The position numbers and the translations under genes were made by a program. 6,093 nt of DNA from an uncultured Campylobacter sp. (lineage in GTDB: Bacteria > Campylobacterota > Campylobacteria > Campylobacterales > Campylobacteraceae), in assembly GCF_938017615.1 (NCBI RefSeq), contig NZ_CALIJA010000038.1, forward strand, positions 1 to 6,093, given 5' to 3'. The notes beneath the pieces are model-generated. The model was not told the origin of the DNA. It made no database searches and worked only from the letters and a program-made list of their open reading frames with translations. Positions 1-5,799 of the stretch are shown here, in pieces. Each line of letters opens with the position of its first letter. Within the stretch, counting starts at the first letter, position 1.

Positions 1-2042
1 CGATCGCGCTAAGTTTGTGCGCCGCCTTACAACTAAACGGAGCCGAAAACAACGCTACGTCCGTAAATATCGGCGCGCCTAGCGCAGGGGCGGTAAATTC
101 CGCAGCTCCTAAAAACGCTTCCGGCGCGAACTCCACGAAGCTGGGCACCATCGTAGTTACCGCGACGGGCTTTGAAGATATGCTTAAAAACGAGGTTCGC
201 AACGTCTCGGTCATCACCGCGGAGGATATGGAAAACCGCGGCTACCGCGATCTGCGCGAAATTTTAGAAAAGGCGCCGGGGGTTAGCTTTCACGGCGATA
301 CGGTCGATCTGCGCGGACAGGGCCAGAAGGCAAATACCTCCGTCAAGGTTCTTCTTAACGGAGTCGCGCTCAATATGATCGACACGACGCCGACGCCCAT
401 CCCGATCGATCTAGTTCCGATCGAAGATATTGAGCGCGTGGAGATCATCCCCGGCGGCGGTAGCGTGCTTTACGGCAGCGGCACCAGCGGCGGCGTGATA
501 AATATCATCACGAAAAAGGGCGCAAAATACCCATACGCCAATATCTCGACCAAGATCGCGTCGTATAATTATAAAGATCTAAATTTCGGCGCAGGCGGGA
601 ATGTGAGCGAAAATCTATTTCTAAAGACCGCGATAAAGGGCTTTGATCAGCATGGATACCGCAAGGGCGAAAGAGAGCGAGGTTACTATACATCATTTGG
701 ACTAAATTATAAAATTTCAGATGATCAAAGCCTCTCTTTTAATCCGAGCTTTTATCGCGCTAGGACGCATGATGTGCCGAGTTTAGGACTTGCCAAACTT
801 AAAGTGGATCGCCGCCAGCAGGGAGGCGAGAGGACCTTTACCAAAAGCACGCGACTAAATTTTGACTTGGATTATGCGGTGAAATTTGGCGATAGATTTG
901 AAGCAAATTTACAGCCTTATTATCAAGATATTAGAATTTTGCAAAAGGGCTTTGTGATGAAAGATCGCAAAGAAGGGGCGAATTTAAAGGGCAAGCTTAC
1001 CTATGATAACGACGAGCTCATAGCGGGATATGATTATCTTAAAAATAAGGGCTTCCGCAAGATTGACTTTACCACTCCGATGAATCCCATGATGAGCCTT
1101 TCACAACTTACGATCTTTGATATGCAAAAACAGACGCACTCGGTTTATGCCTTAGAAAAGCACGACTTCACGGAGCTATTTTCACTTAGTGCTGGCGGGC
1201 GTTTTGAGCGCGCCGAATACAAAGTAGATCGCGAGGTCTCTACGACGATGCGTAGGATGGGGCGCATCTTTCACACTCAAGACAGCACACACGTAACGGA
1301 CGATAAAAACAACTATGCGTTTGAGATCACGCCGAATTTTAAATATTCTAAAGACGGCAATGTCTATTTTAAATTTGAGCGAGGCTATATCTCGCCGGGT
1401 CCTAATCAGCTCATCGATAAGCTAAGTTCTAGCGGCCCTTACGTGCTTAATAACCTCAAATCCGAAATCTTTAAAACCTACGAGATCGGCATGAAGGATC
1501 TAATCTATGGGCAATACGTAAGCGCGACGCTGTTTTGGACCGATACGAAAAACGAGATCGTAAACGAGCTACTCGGTAGCGGCTTTAATAGCGGTTGGCA
1601 TTTCATCAATATCGACGAGACGCGCCGCAAGGGCGTGGAGCTGTATGCGGAGCAAAGTCTGCTTTCAAATTTAAAGCTTAGCGAGACCTTTTCATACGTG
1701 GACGCCAAGATCCAATCCGGCGCGAATAAGGGCAAGCAGGTTCCGCTGGTGGAGCGCTCAAAGTTCGTTTTGGGCGTCGATTACGAGCCGATTAGAAATT
1801 TAACGCTGATGAGCGATTTTAAATATTTCTCATCATCGCACGACGCCAACCACGATAGGATCGATTCGCGCACGATCGTGGATCTGGGCGCTGCGTACCG
1901 CTTCGCAAGCGGATTTTTGATAAGCGCGGGAGTCAAAAACGTCTTTGACGAGGAGTATAATTACAACCAAAATTTACGCTCGGACATCTATACTCCGGCT
2001 CCAGGGCGCAACTATTACGCGGAGTTTAAATACACCTATTAG
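1..2042 (+). CDS. TonB-dependent outer-membrane receptor, 5' end cut by window edge
   Basis: Energised uptake of a ligand, typically a ferric siderophore, haem or other metal chelate, across the outer membrane using TonB-ExbBD. The frame is open from base 3 and the first codons read IALSLCAALQLNGA, a signal-peptide core and cleavage region, so the true start lies left of the window. A TTG at 15 lies inside that core and has no ribosome site. Residues here are numbered from base 15. Residues 8-42 are an Ala/Asn/Ser-rich linker. A TonB box follows (IVVTATG, 46-52), then the plug domain (about 53-169), with LEKAPGV, LRGQG and the plug-end signature IERVEIIPGGGSVLYGSG...GGVINIITKK at 139-168. The rest to residue 675 is a beta-barrel with alternating aromatic strands, ending in VKNVFDEEYN...PAPGRNYYAEF and a terminal Tyr. 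The length is normal and no frameshift is seen. The family is certain; the ligand cannot be told from sequence. A methyltransferase gene follows on the same strand. Confidence 0.95.
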   Translation, partial: IALSLCAALQLNGAENNATSVNIGAPSAGAVNSAAPKNASGANSTKLGTIVVTATGFEDMLKNEVRNVSVITAEDMENRGYRDLREILEKAPGVSFHGDTVDLRGQGQKANTSVKVLLNGVALNMIDTTPTPIPIDLVPIEDIERVEIIPGGGSVLYGSGTSGGVINIITKKGAKYPYANISTKIASYNYKDLNFGAGGNVSENLFLKTAIKGFDQHGYRKGERERGYYTSFGLNYKISDDQSLSFNPSFYRARTHDVPSLGLAKLKVDRRQQGGERTFTKSTRLNFDLDYAVKFGDRFEANLQPYYQDIRILQKGFVMKDRKEGANLKGKLTYDNDELIAGYDYLKNKGFRKIDFTTPMNPMMSLSQLTIFDMQKQTHSVYALEKHDFTELFSLSAGGRFERAEYKVDREVSTTMRRMGRIFHTQDSTHVTDDKNNYAFEITPNFKYSKDGNVYFKFERGYISPGPNQLIDKLSSSGPYVLNNLKSEIFKTYEIGMKDLIYGQYVSATLFWTDTKNEIVNELLGSGFNSGWHFINIDETRRKGVELYAEQSLLSNLKLSETFSYVDAKIQSGANKGKQVPLVERSKFVLGVDYEPIRNLTLMSDFKYFSSSHDANHDRIDSRTIVDLGAAYRFASGFLISAGVKNVFDEEYNYNQNLRSDIYTPAPGRNYYAEFKYTY

Positions 2043-2073
2043 CGTGCGTTTAAATTTAAGCGAGGTTTGAGCT

Positions 2074-2113
2074 GCGAAATTTAAAATTTATGGGCGGAAT
2101 TTAAAATTTCGCC
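2074..2113 (+). repeat. Two mutually exclusive hairpins between receptor and methyltransferase genes
   Basis: GCGAAATTT at 2074-2082 pairs perfectly over 9 bp with AAATTTCGC at 2104-2112. The same 3' arm can instead pair with GGCGGAA at 2093-2099 (TTTCGCC at 2107-2113, 7 bp with one G.U and a 7-base loop). No U-run follows, so this is a poor intrinsic terminator. It could modulate readthrough or mRNA stability, but it could also just reflect the AAATTT-rich spacers of this genome. Confidence 0.4.
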
Positions 2114-2161
2114 GCAGCGCGCTTTGCCGCCGCGGGATTAAATTTAATAAAAGGAGCGAAG

Positions 2162-2953
2162 ATGAAACCGGACTATAAAAACTGGGTGCCTAAGGGCATG
2201 ATCGCGGGCTTTGCCGCGGGTGCGGGCGTAGCGCTAGTTTTATTTTTGATTTTCGGCGTTTGCGGCGCTTTTGTTGGCGGCGTGCTGAGGTGGTTTCTTG
2301 CTGGGCTTTTCGGCGCCGCGGCGCTGGTTTTGATCGGCTTTACGATCTACTGCGTCGTGTGGTACCGCGCGTTTGATTACGGCGGCAAGCGTCAGCTCTC
2401 TCGCGCGATCGTAGAGGGCACGGCGAAATACGTGGATCTGCCCGAGGGCGGGCGGGGGCTAGACGTAGGCTGCGGCAGCGGCGCGCTAACGATCGCCGTC
2501 GCTAAGCGCAACCCGCAGGCATCGGTGCTAGGCGTCGATCGCTGGGGCTTTGAGTACGCGTCTTTTAACAAGCAGCTGTGCGAATCCAACGCGCGCGCCG
2601 AAGGGGTGCAAAACACTAGCTTTGAGCAAGCCGACGCCACGCAGCTGCCCTTTGAGGACGGCAGCTTCGATGCGGTTACAAGCAACTACGTATATCACAA
2701 CATCATGCGCAAGGACCGCCAGGAGCTGCTTTTAGAGACGCTCCGCGTGCTTAAAAAGAGCGGCAGCTTCGCAATCCATGATCTTTTTTCGCGCGGAAAC
2801 TACGGCGACATGGACGCTTTCATCGCACGACTTAAGGAGCAGGGCTACGAGCAGCTCGAGCTTATAGATACAACTCAGGGGCTTTTTATGGGCCCGCGCG
2901 AAGCCAAATGGCTGATGCTAGGCAGCTCAAAGCTTCTGGTGGGCAAAAAATAG
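2162..2953 (+). CDS. Membrane-anchored class I SAM-dependent methyltransferase
   Basis: Predicted to transfer a methyl group from S-adenosylmethionine to an unidentified acceptor at the inner face of the cytoplasmic membrane. Residues about 12-32 and 44-67 are hydrophobic helices forming a hairpin anchor. The Rossmann domain follows: motif I LDVGCGSG (100-107), the acidic residue that normally holds the SAM ribose in GVDRWG (D126), ADATQLPF (157-164) and FDAV (169-172), then LRVLKKSG (194-201) before a strand. The order matches the UbiE/Methyltransf_11 type, but the N-terminal helices are an addition to that fold. The ATG has a strong AAGGAG at 2151-2156, 5 bases upstream. The gene is 119 bases behind the receptor on the same strand, so cotranscription is plausible. 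It is locally very GC-rich (42 of 60 bases in 2401-2460). Similar methyltransferases occur near metal-uptake genes in other anaerobes (from memory, unverified). The fold is sure; the substrate is unknown. Confidence 0.9.
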   Translation: MKPDYKNWVPKGMIAGFAAGAGVALVLFLIFGVCGAFVGGVLRWFLAGLFGAAALVLIGFTIYCVVWYRAFDYGGKRQLSRAIVEGTAKYVDLPEGGRGLDVGCGSGALTIAVAKRNPQASVLGVDRWGFEYASFNKQLCESNARAEGVQNTSFEQADATQLPFEDGSFDAVTSNYVYHNIMRKDRQELLLETLRVLKKSGSFAIHDLFSRGNYGDMDAFIARLKEQGYEQLELIDTTQGLFMGPREAKWLMLGSSKLLVGKK

Positions 2954-3085
2954 AGAGCCTTTGTAAATTTTGAAATTTGAGTTAATTTAGAATTCCTAGG
3001 CGACGGATTTAAATTTAAGGCGACCGCTTTTATGAAATTTCGCTTTTAAATTTTGAAATTTTATGATTTTGTAGCGTGCGGCACG

Positions 3086-3113
3086 GCGTGAGTTCGGGCG
3101 TAGAACTATGCGC
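3086..3113 (+). terminator. Possible weak terminator hairpin
   Basis: AGTTC (3091-3095) and GAACT (3103-3107) form a 5-bp stem around a 7-base loop. It extends through G.U pairs and one bulged A to GCG/CGC at 3086-3088 and 3111-3113. The AT-rich tract TTAAAATTTTAATATTTT follows directly, as expected of a terminator for the methyltransferase unit. The stem is imperfect, the U-run is broken by A, and it lies 130 bases after the stop codon. Confidence 0.25.
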
Positions 3114-3165
3114 TTAAAATTTTAATATTTTCGTGCAAATCTGCATTTTCTTAACGTAAAGTCGC

Positions 3166-3230
3166 GATACATCGAAATAAAGCGGCAACATCGCGGTAAG
3201 ATTTTAAAAAACCAAAGTTGTGCGATGTAT
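3166..3230. repeat. Cluster of inverted ACATCG/CGATGT motifs
   Basis: ATACATCG (3167-3174) is the exact inverse of CGATGTAT (3223-3230). ACATCGC (3188-3194) is the inverse of GCGATGT (3222-3228), so the right-hand arm can pair with either left-hand copy. The loops are long (48 and 27 bases), so a stable hairpin is not assured. It could be a terminator element for the minus-strand gene, protein-binding half-sites, or chance. Confidence 0.3.
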
Positions 3231-3299
3231 GCAAGCCATGCGCGCTTTAAAGCCGCAAAAATATCTTTTAATCGGGCCTATAAGCGGGCTCGGTAGAAT

Positions 3300-4430
3300 T
3301 TAAACGCGATATAGGCTAAAGCAGCCGTAGTCGGTGCGCACGGCTAAAAATTCCTCGCCATTTATGCGCTCAAATTTCGCCTCGCAGCGCTTCACGACGT
3401 GCGAGAGCTCAAAGCTAAGCCGCGAATCCCCGCTTTTTAGATCGATGATGCGGGCTTTGTCGTACTTTATTAACGTCAGCCTCGAACCGTCCGCGCTAAT
3501 GCAAAGCTCGTCCGCCTCGGCGCATTCGTCTCGCAGCCAAGCGGGATTTAGCCGCTCGCCGTTTGCGGTATAGAGGCAAACTAGATTGCCCGCGTAGCGC
3601 TCCTTGCCTAACACCGAGCCGTCCGCCAAAAAGCAAATTTTATCAAAAATGCCGAAATTGCCTTTTATTTCATTTAAAATTTCGCCGCTTAGCGTGCTTA
3701 AAATTTTGATCTCGTTTTGCTTGCAATGAAGCGCAAGTCGCGTACCGTCAGCGTCGAGTGCGGCGCAAAGGATCGGCGTGTAGCTTTTCATTTCGGATTT
3801 GTATTCGGCCAGAGGCGAAATCTCGCCGTCGCACAGAGTAAAAATTTGACCGAACATCGCAAACGCCGCCGTATCTTTCGCAGCGCAAACGAAACTCGTA
3901 AATTCTTTGCTGTTTTTAAAGCTTAACCCTTGAGAGAGATCGCTAAATTCGCCGCTCGCCGGGTCAAATTTAAAGATAAAATGATCCAGATCCAAAAACA
4001 AAATTTCGCCCGCGCGCTCCGCCTGCCATGCAAGCGGCTTTGGCAAGAGGGTCTGCTGCTTTACGGCGCCGCTCGCGTCTAGCCTGATGAGAAAATCATC
4101 CAGCGCGCCTCCATCTTTGTAGCCGCCGCATTTATAGACGAAAAGCTCGCCTTCTGCGCCCGCAAAGGCTAGCGCGCCCGTGTATCCGCCGCCGATGTAG
4201 ACGTGCAAACTCGCTTCGCCCGCTTTCGCGTAGCTGTTTTGCATGGCGTAGCCTTTTTTCAGGCTCTCCCACTCCTTTTTCGCGCAGGCTTTTTGCGCTT
4301 CGTCCGTGCTAGCAAACTCCTTTTGCGTCTGCCTCGTTTTGCCGTTTTTGACGCTCTCGCTGAGTAAAATTTTGCCCTCTACGCGCAAATTTAGGCGGTC
4401 ACCGCTGCTTAAATTTATTAAATTTTTCAT
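3300..4430 (-). CDS. WGR-like N-terminal domain plus beta-propeller-like protein
   Basis: Function unknown. Residues about 11-63 resemble a WGR domain, the small fold of MolR-type bacterial proteins and PARPs: RVEGK (16-20), KNGKTRQTQKEFAS (28-41), then the helix ending in ESLKKGYAM (55-63). The Trp-Gly-Arg triad itself is absent, with SESVKNG in its place. The rest looks like propeller blades: repeated strand units with D-x-D-G or A-D-G turns, such as ALDADGTRLAL (224-234), CFLADGSVLG (266-275) and CISADGSRLTL (310-320), each followed by a strand and another turn. There is no signal peptide or membrane segment, so it should be cytoplasmic. The ATG has AGGAG (bases 4436-4440) 5 bases upstream. 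It lies 55 bases after mntP on the same strand and is probably cotranscribed, perhaps with readthrough past the hairpin at the mntP stop. The propeller call rests on repeat pattern only; a scaffold or sensor role would be a guess. Confidence 0.8.
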   Translation of the reverse strand: MKNLINLSSGDRLNLRVEGKILLSESVKNGKTRQTQKEFASTDEAQKACAKKEWESLKKGYAMQNSYAKAGEASLHVYIGGGYTGALAFAGAEGELFVYKCGGYKDGGALDDFLIRLDASGAVKQQTLLPKPLAWQAERAGEILFLDLDHFIFKFDPASGEFSDLSQGLSFKNSKEFTSFVCAAKDTAAFAMFGQIFTLCDGEISPLAEYKSEMKSYTPILCAALDADGTRLALHCKQNEIKILSTLSGEILNEIKGNFGIFDKICFLADGSVLGKERYAGNLVCLYTANGERLNPAWLRDECAEADELCISADGSRLTLIKYDKARIIDLKSGDSRLSFELSHVVKRCEAKFERINGEEFLAVRTDYGCFSLYRV

Positions 4431-4467
4431 TTTTGCTCCTGCGGATTAGTTTTAAAAATTATCGCAA

Positions 4468-4487
4468 AGCGGCGCTTAAAAGCCGCT
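4468..4487 (-). terminator. Hairpin at the mntP stop codon, possible attenuator
   Basis: AGCGGC (4468-4473) pairs with GCCGCT (4482-4487) in a perfect 6-bp stem with an 8-base loop, overlapping the mntP stop codon. Read on the minus strand it is followed by TTTGCGATAATTTTT, a broken T-run. It may partly terminate transcription before the WGR-like gene or stabilise the mntP mRNA 3' end. It is too weak for full confidence. Confidence 0.35.
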
Positions 4488-5040
4488 AAATATCGATAAC
4501 GCCGAGGTGCGAGAGTAAAATTTTAACCCCGATTAGTATCAAAATCACGCCGCCTAAAACGAGTGCCTTTGAGTGCAGATATTCGCCCGTTAGCTTGCCT
4601 GCGTAGCACGCCGCGACGCACAGCGCGAAGCAGACGAGCCCGATTACGCAACAGGCGTAGAGGATGTTTATCTCGCCAAAGGCAAAGGTCACGCCCACGG
4701 CCATAGCATCGATGCTGGTAGCGATCGCACCCAGCACCAGCTCCTTCGTGCTTAGGCGAAGATCTGGCTCGTCCTGCTCGCGGCGGGATTCCGCGATCAT
4801 CTTAACGCCTAAAAACGATAAAATTCCAAACGCGACGAAGTGATCGATTTGCGCGATAAATTTTACGAAATTTATCCCCAAAGCATAGCTCGCAAGCGGC
4901 ATTATGAACTGAGCCGCCGCGTAGAAAAACGCGATGCGCGCGATCTGCGCAAATTTAAAATTCGGATATTTCGCGCCGTTTGAGATACTAAGCGCGACGC
5001 TGTCCATCGCAAGCGCGAAAGCGATGAGTAAAAGCTCCAT
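4486..5040 (-). CDS. mntP: Manganese efflux pump MntP
   Basis: Inner-membrane exporter that removes excess Mn(II) from the cytoplasm. At 184 residues it is close to the usual MntP length (about 185-190). It has the family's two-fold layout: six hydrophobic helices near residues 1-20, 34-56, 64-84, 100-122, 126-148 and 157-178. The first repeat has FALAMDSVALSISNGAK (8-24) with D13 in the membrane. The second has the matching ATSIDAMAVGVTFAFG (107-122) with D111. Both motifs, the GVKMI of helix 3 and the GVKILL of helix 6 are family signatures. A polar loop (84-98) joins the halves. The ATG has AAGGG (5049-5053) 6 bases upstream, and a TATAAT lies upstream of that. The leader is only about 25 bases, too short for the yybP-ykoY manganese riboswitch that controls mntP in E. 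coli, so control must be by promoter or repressor, or absent. No defect is seen. Confidence 0.95.
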   Translation of the reverse strand: MELLLIAFALAMDSVALSISNGAKYPNFKFAQIARIAFFYAAAQFIMPLASYALGINFVKFIAQIDHFVAFGILSFLGVKMIAESRREQDEPDLRLSTKELVLGAIATSIDAMAVGVTFAFGEINILYACCVIGLVCFALCVAACYAGKLTGEYLHSKALVLGGVILILIGVKILLSHLGVIDI

Positions 5041-5071
5041 ATTTAGCCCTTTTGGTATTATAAAAGCGTTG

Positions 5072-5077
5072 ATTATA
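5072..5077 (-). promoter_or_regulatory. Putative -10 box of the mntP promoter
   Basis: On the minus strand this reads TATAAT, preceded by T-rich stretches (ATTTTATTTCG, TTTTAATG), the pattern of Campylobacter sigma-70 promoters that lack a clear -35. Transcription would start near 5065 and leave a leader of about 25 bases. A second TATAAT (5057-5062), 9 bases downstream, would put the start on the ribosome site and is less likely. Confidence 0.5.
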
Positions 5078-5094
5078 CATTAAAATTTTCGAAA

Positions 5095-5100
5095 TAAAAT
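5095..5100 (+). promoter_or_regulatory. Putative -10 box of the DUF4197 gene promoter
   Basis: TAAAAT follows an A/T-rich stretch and lies 32 bases before the TTG start, giving a start near 5107 and a short leader holding the ribosome site. It is divergent from and close to the mntP promoter. The 8-base palindrome TTTCGAAA (5087-5094) lies between the two -10 boxes and could be a shared operator, though such AT palindromes are common here. Confidence 0.35.
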
Positions 5101-5115
5101 AATCAATCTTTAATT

Positions 5116-5120
5116 AGGGA
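5116..5120 (+). promoter_or_regulatory. Ribosome site that fixes a TTG start
   Basis: AGGGA lies 6 bases before the TTG at 5127. No ATG or GTG occurs in frame nearby, and the TTG opens a complete signal peptide, so this site decides the start of the DUF4197 gene. Confidence 0.65.
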
Positions 5121-5126
5121 AAAACT

Positions 5127-5756
5127 TTGCTTAAAAAATTAATCTTTTGTTTATTGCCGCTATTTGCGACTGCTAGCTGGGAAGAGGTCGCCGTAAAGGG
5201 ACTAGACGTGATGCTTAGTGCGGGCGCGGGCGATAGCGAAAATTTTAAAAACTCACTAAGCACTTTGATAGAGCGTGCCGCAAATGAATACGAACGCACT
5301 GGCGTGCAGGATTACGAGCTCGATCTGCCTAGCTACATTACCGAGCGCGCGGGCAAAAAAAGCATCGCCGTGCAGAATATGCAAAGGCTGGCGAGCAAGA
5401 AGCTAAGTCTTGCCGTAGAGCCGATCAAAAAGCTCGTACTCGCTAAAATAAAAGATATGTCCGAAGCCGATACCAAGGCAGTAATGAGCGGCGAGGTGCT
5501 ATTCAGCCACTATCTGCGCACCAATGCCTTTGATGAAATTTACGAAATCATTCGCCCTTTGGCACGCGAACTAGGAGCCGACGCGAGCTTTGCTAAAAGC
5601 TTTAAAAGTGCCGTCGGACGCGAGCCTGGAGACGATTTTAGTAGCGAATTTAGCAGCGCCTTCATCAACGAAAGCTTCGATTTTTTAAGTAAAAACGAAA
5701 GGGAGTTTCGCAAAAACTCGGGCGCGATTTTAAACGCCATAAAGACGATCAGATAG
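5127..5756 (+). CDS. Exported DUF4197-family protein
   Basis: Function unknown; the DUF4197 family consists of uncharacterised secreted proteins of Gram-negative bacteria. The 209-residue product starts with a short signal peptide (LKKLIFCLLPLFATA, 2-16) with a likely signal peptidase I site after ATA. The C at 8 is inside the hydrophobic core and not in a convincing lipobox, so a periplasmic protein is likelier than a lipoprotein. Residues 17-31 (WEEVAVKGLDVMLSA) match the family's N-terminal helix. The core at 84-148 is the best match: helix NMQRLASKKL, AKIKDMSEADTKAVMSGE (106-123), then HYLRTNAFDEIYEIIRPLA (128-146). The C-terminus has the family's closing helices (INESFDFLSKNEREFRKN, 180-197). 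It is mostly alpha-helical. The family call is made from remembered patterns, not a search. The gene is divergent from mntP with its own promoter, and nothing downstream is clearly cotranscribed. Confidence 0.78.
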   Translation: MLKKLIFCLLPLFATASWEEVAVKGLDVMLSAGAGDSENFKNSLSTLIERAANEYERTGVQDYELDLPSYITERAGKKSIAVQNMQRLASKKLSLAVEPIKKLVLAKIKDMSEADTKAVMSGEVLFSHYLRTNAFDEIYEIIRPLARELGADASFAKSFKSAVGREPGDDFSSEFSSAFINESFDFLSKNEREFRKNSGAILNAIKTIR

Positions 5757-5799
5757 GCGCGACCGCACTAAAATCTCGGCGAAATTTTACTTTAAATTT

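Larger units (their letters stand above)
2954..3299. other. Convergent intergenic region, no credible gene
   Basis: This 346-base gap separates the ends of two convergent genes. It has AAATTT-type motifs (for example AAATTTTGAAATTT at 2976-2989), a direct repeat GGCGAC (copies about 22 bases apart near 3000 and 3022), and inverted repeats listed separately. The longest ATG frames are 23 codons (plus, 3225-3296) and 25 codons (minus, 3191-3114), neither with a ribosome site. No tRNA or known RNA fold was recognised. It presumably holds the terminators for both genes, but no classic GC stem plus U-run is evident. Confidence 0.6.

Noticed and set aside
15..17. TTG as the start codon of the TonB receptor
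   Set aside because: It falls inside the signal-peptide core, has no ribosome site, and the frame is open upstream to the window edge, so the gene is 5'-truncated.
720..1180. More AT-rich middle of the receptor gene as a sign of recombination
   Set aside because: The frame and barrel pattern continue smoothly; barrel strands vary in composition and the shift is modest by eye.
2392..2735. Overlapping frames inside the methyltransferase gene (minus 2392-2685, plus 2550-2735)
   Set aside because: They are shadows of a gene whose own frame carries all SAM-binding motifs; no ribosome sites.
2990..3000. Adjacent GAATTC and CCTAGG palindromes as an attachment site
   Set aside because: Short restriction-type palindromes with no integrase, duplication or tRNA nearby.
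3086..3113. tRNA-like arm (5-bp stem with 7-base loop)
   Set aside because: No matching acceptor, D or T arms and no T-loop consensus nearby; only a single stem is present.
3114..3191. Minus-strand 25-codon frame (MLPLYFDVSRLYVKK...)
   Set aside because: No ribosome site upstream of its ATG, and it overlaps inverted-repeat DNA.
3225..3296. Plus-strand 23-codon frame in the convergent gap
   Set aside because: No ribosome site and no recognisable product; expected by chance.
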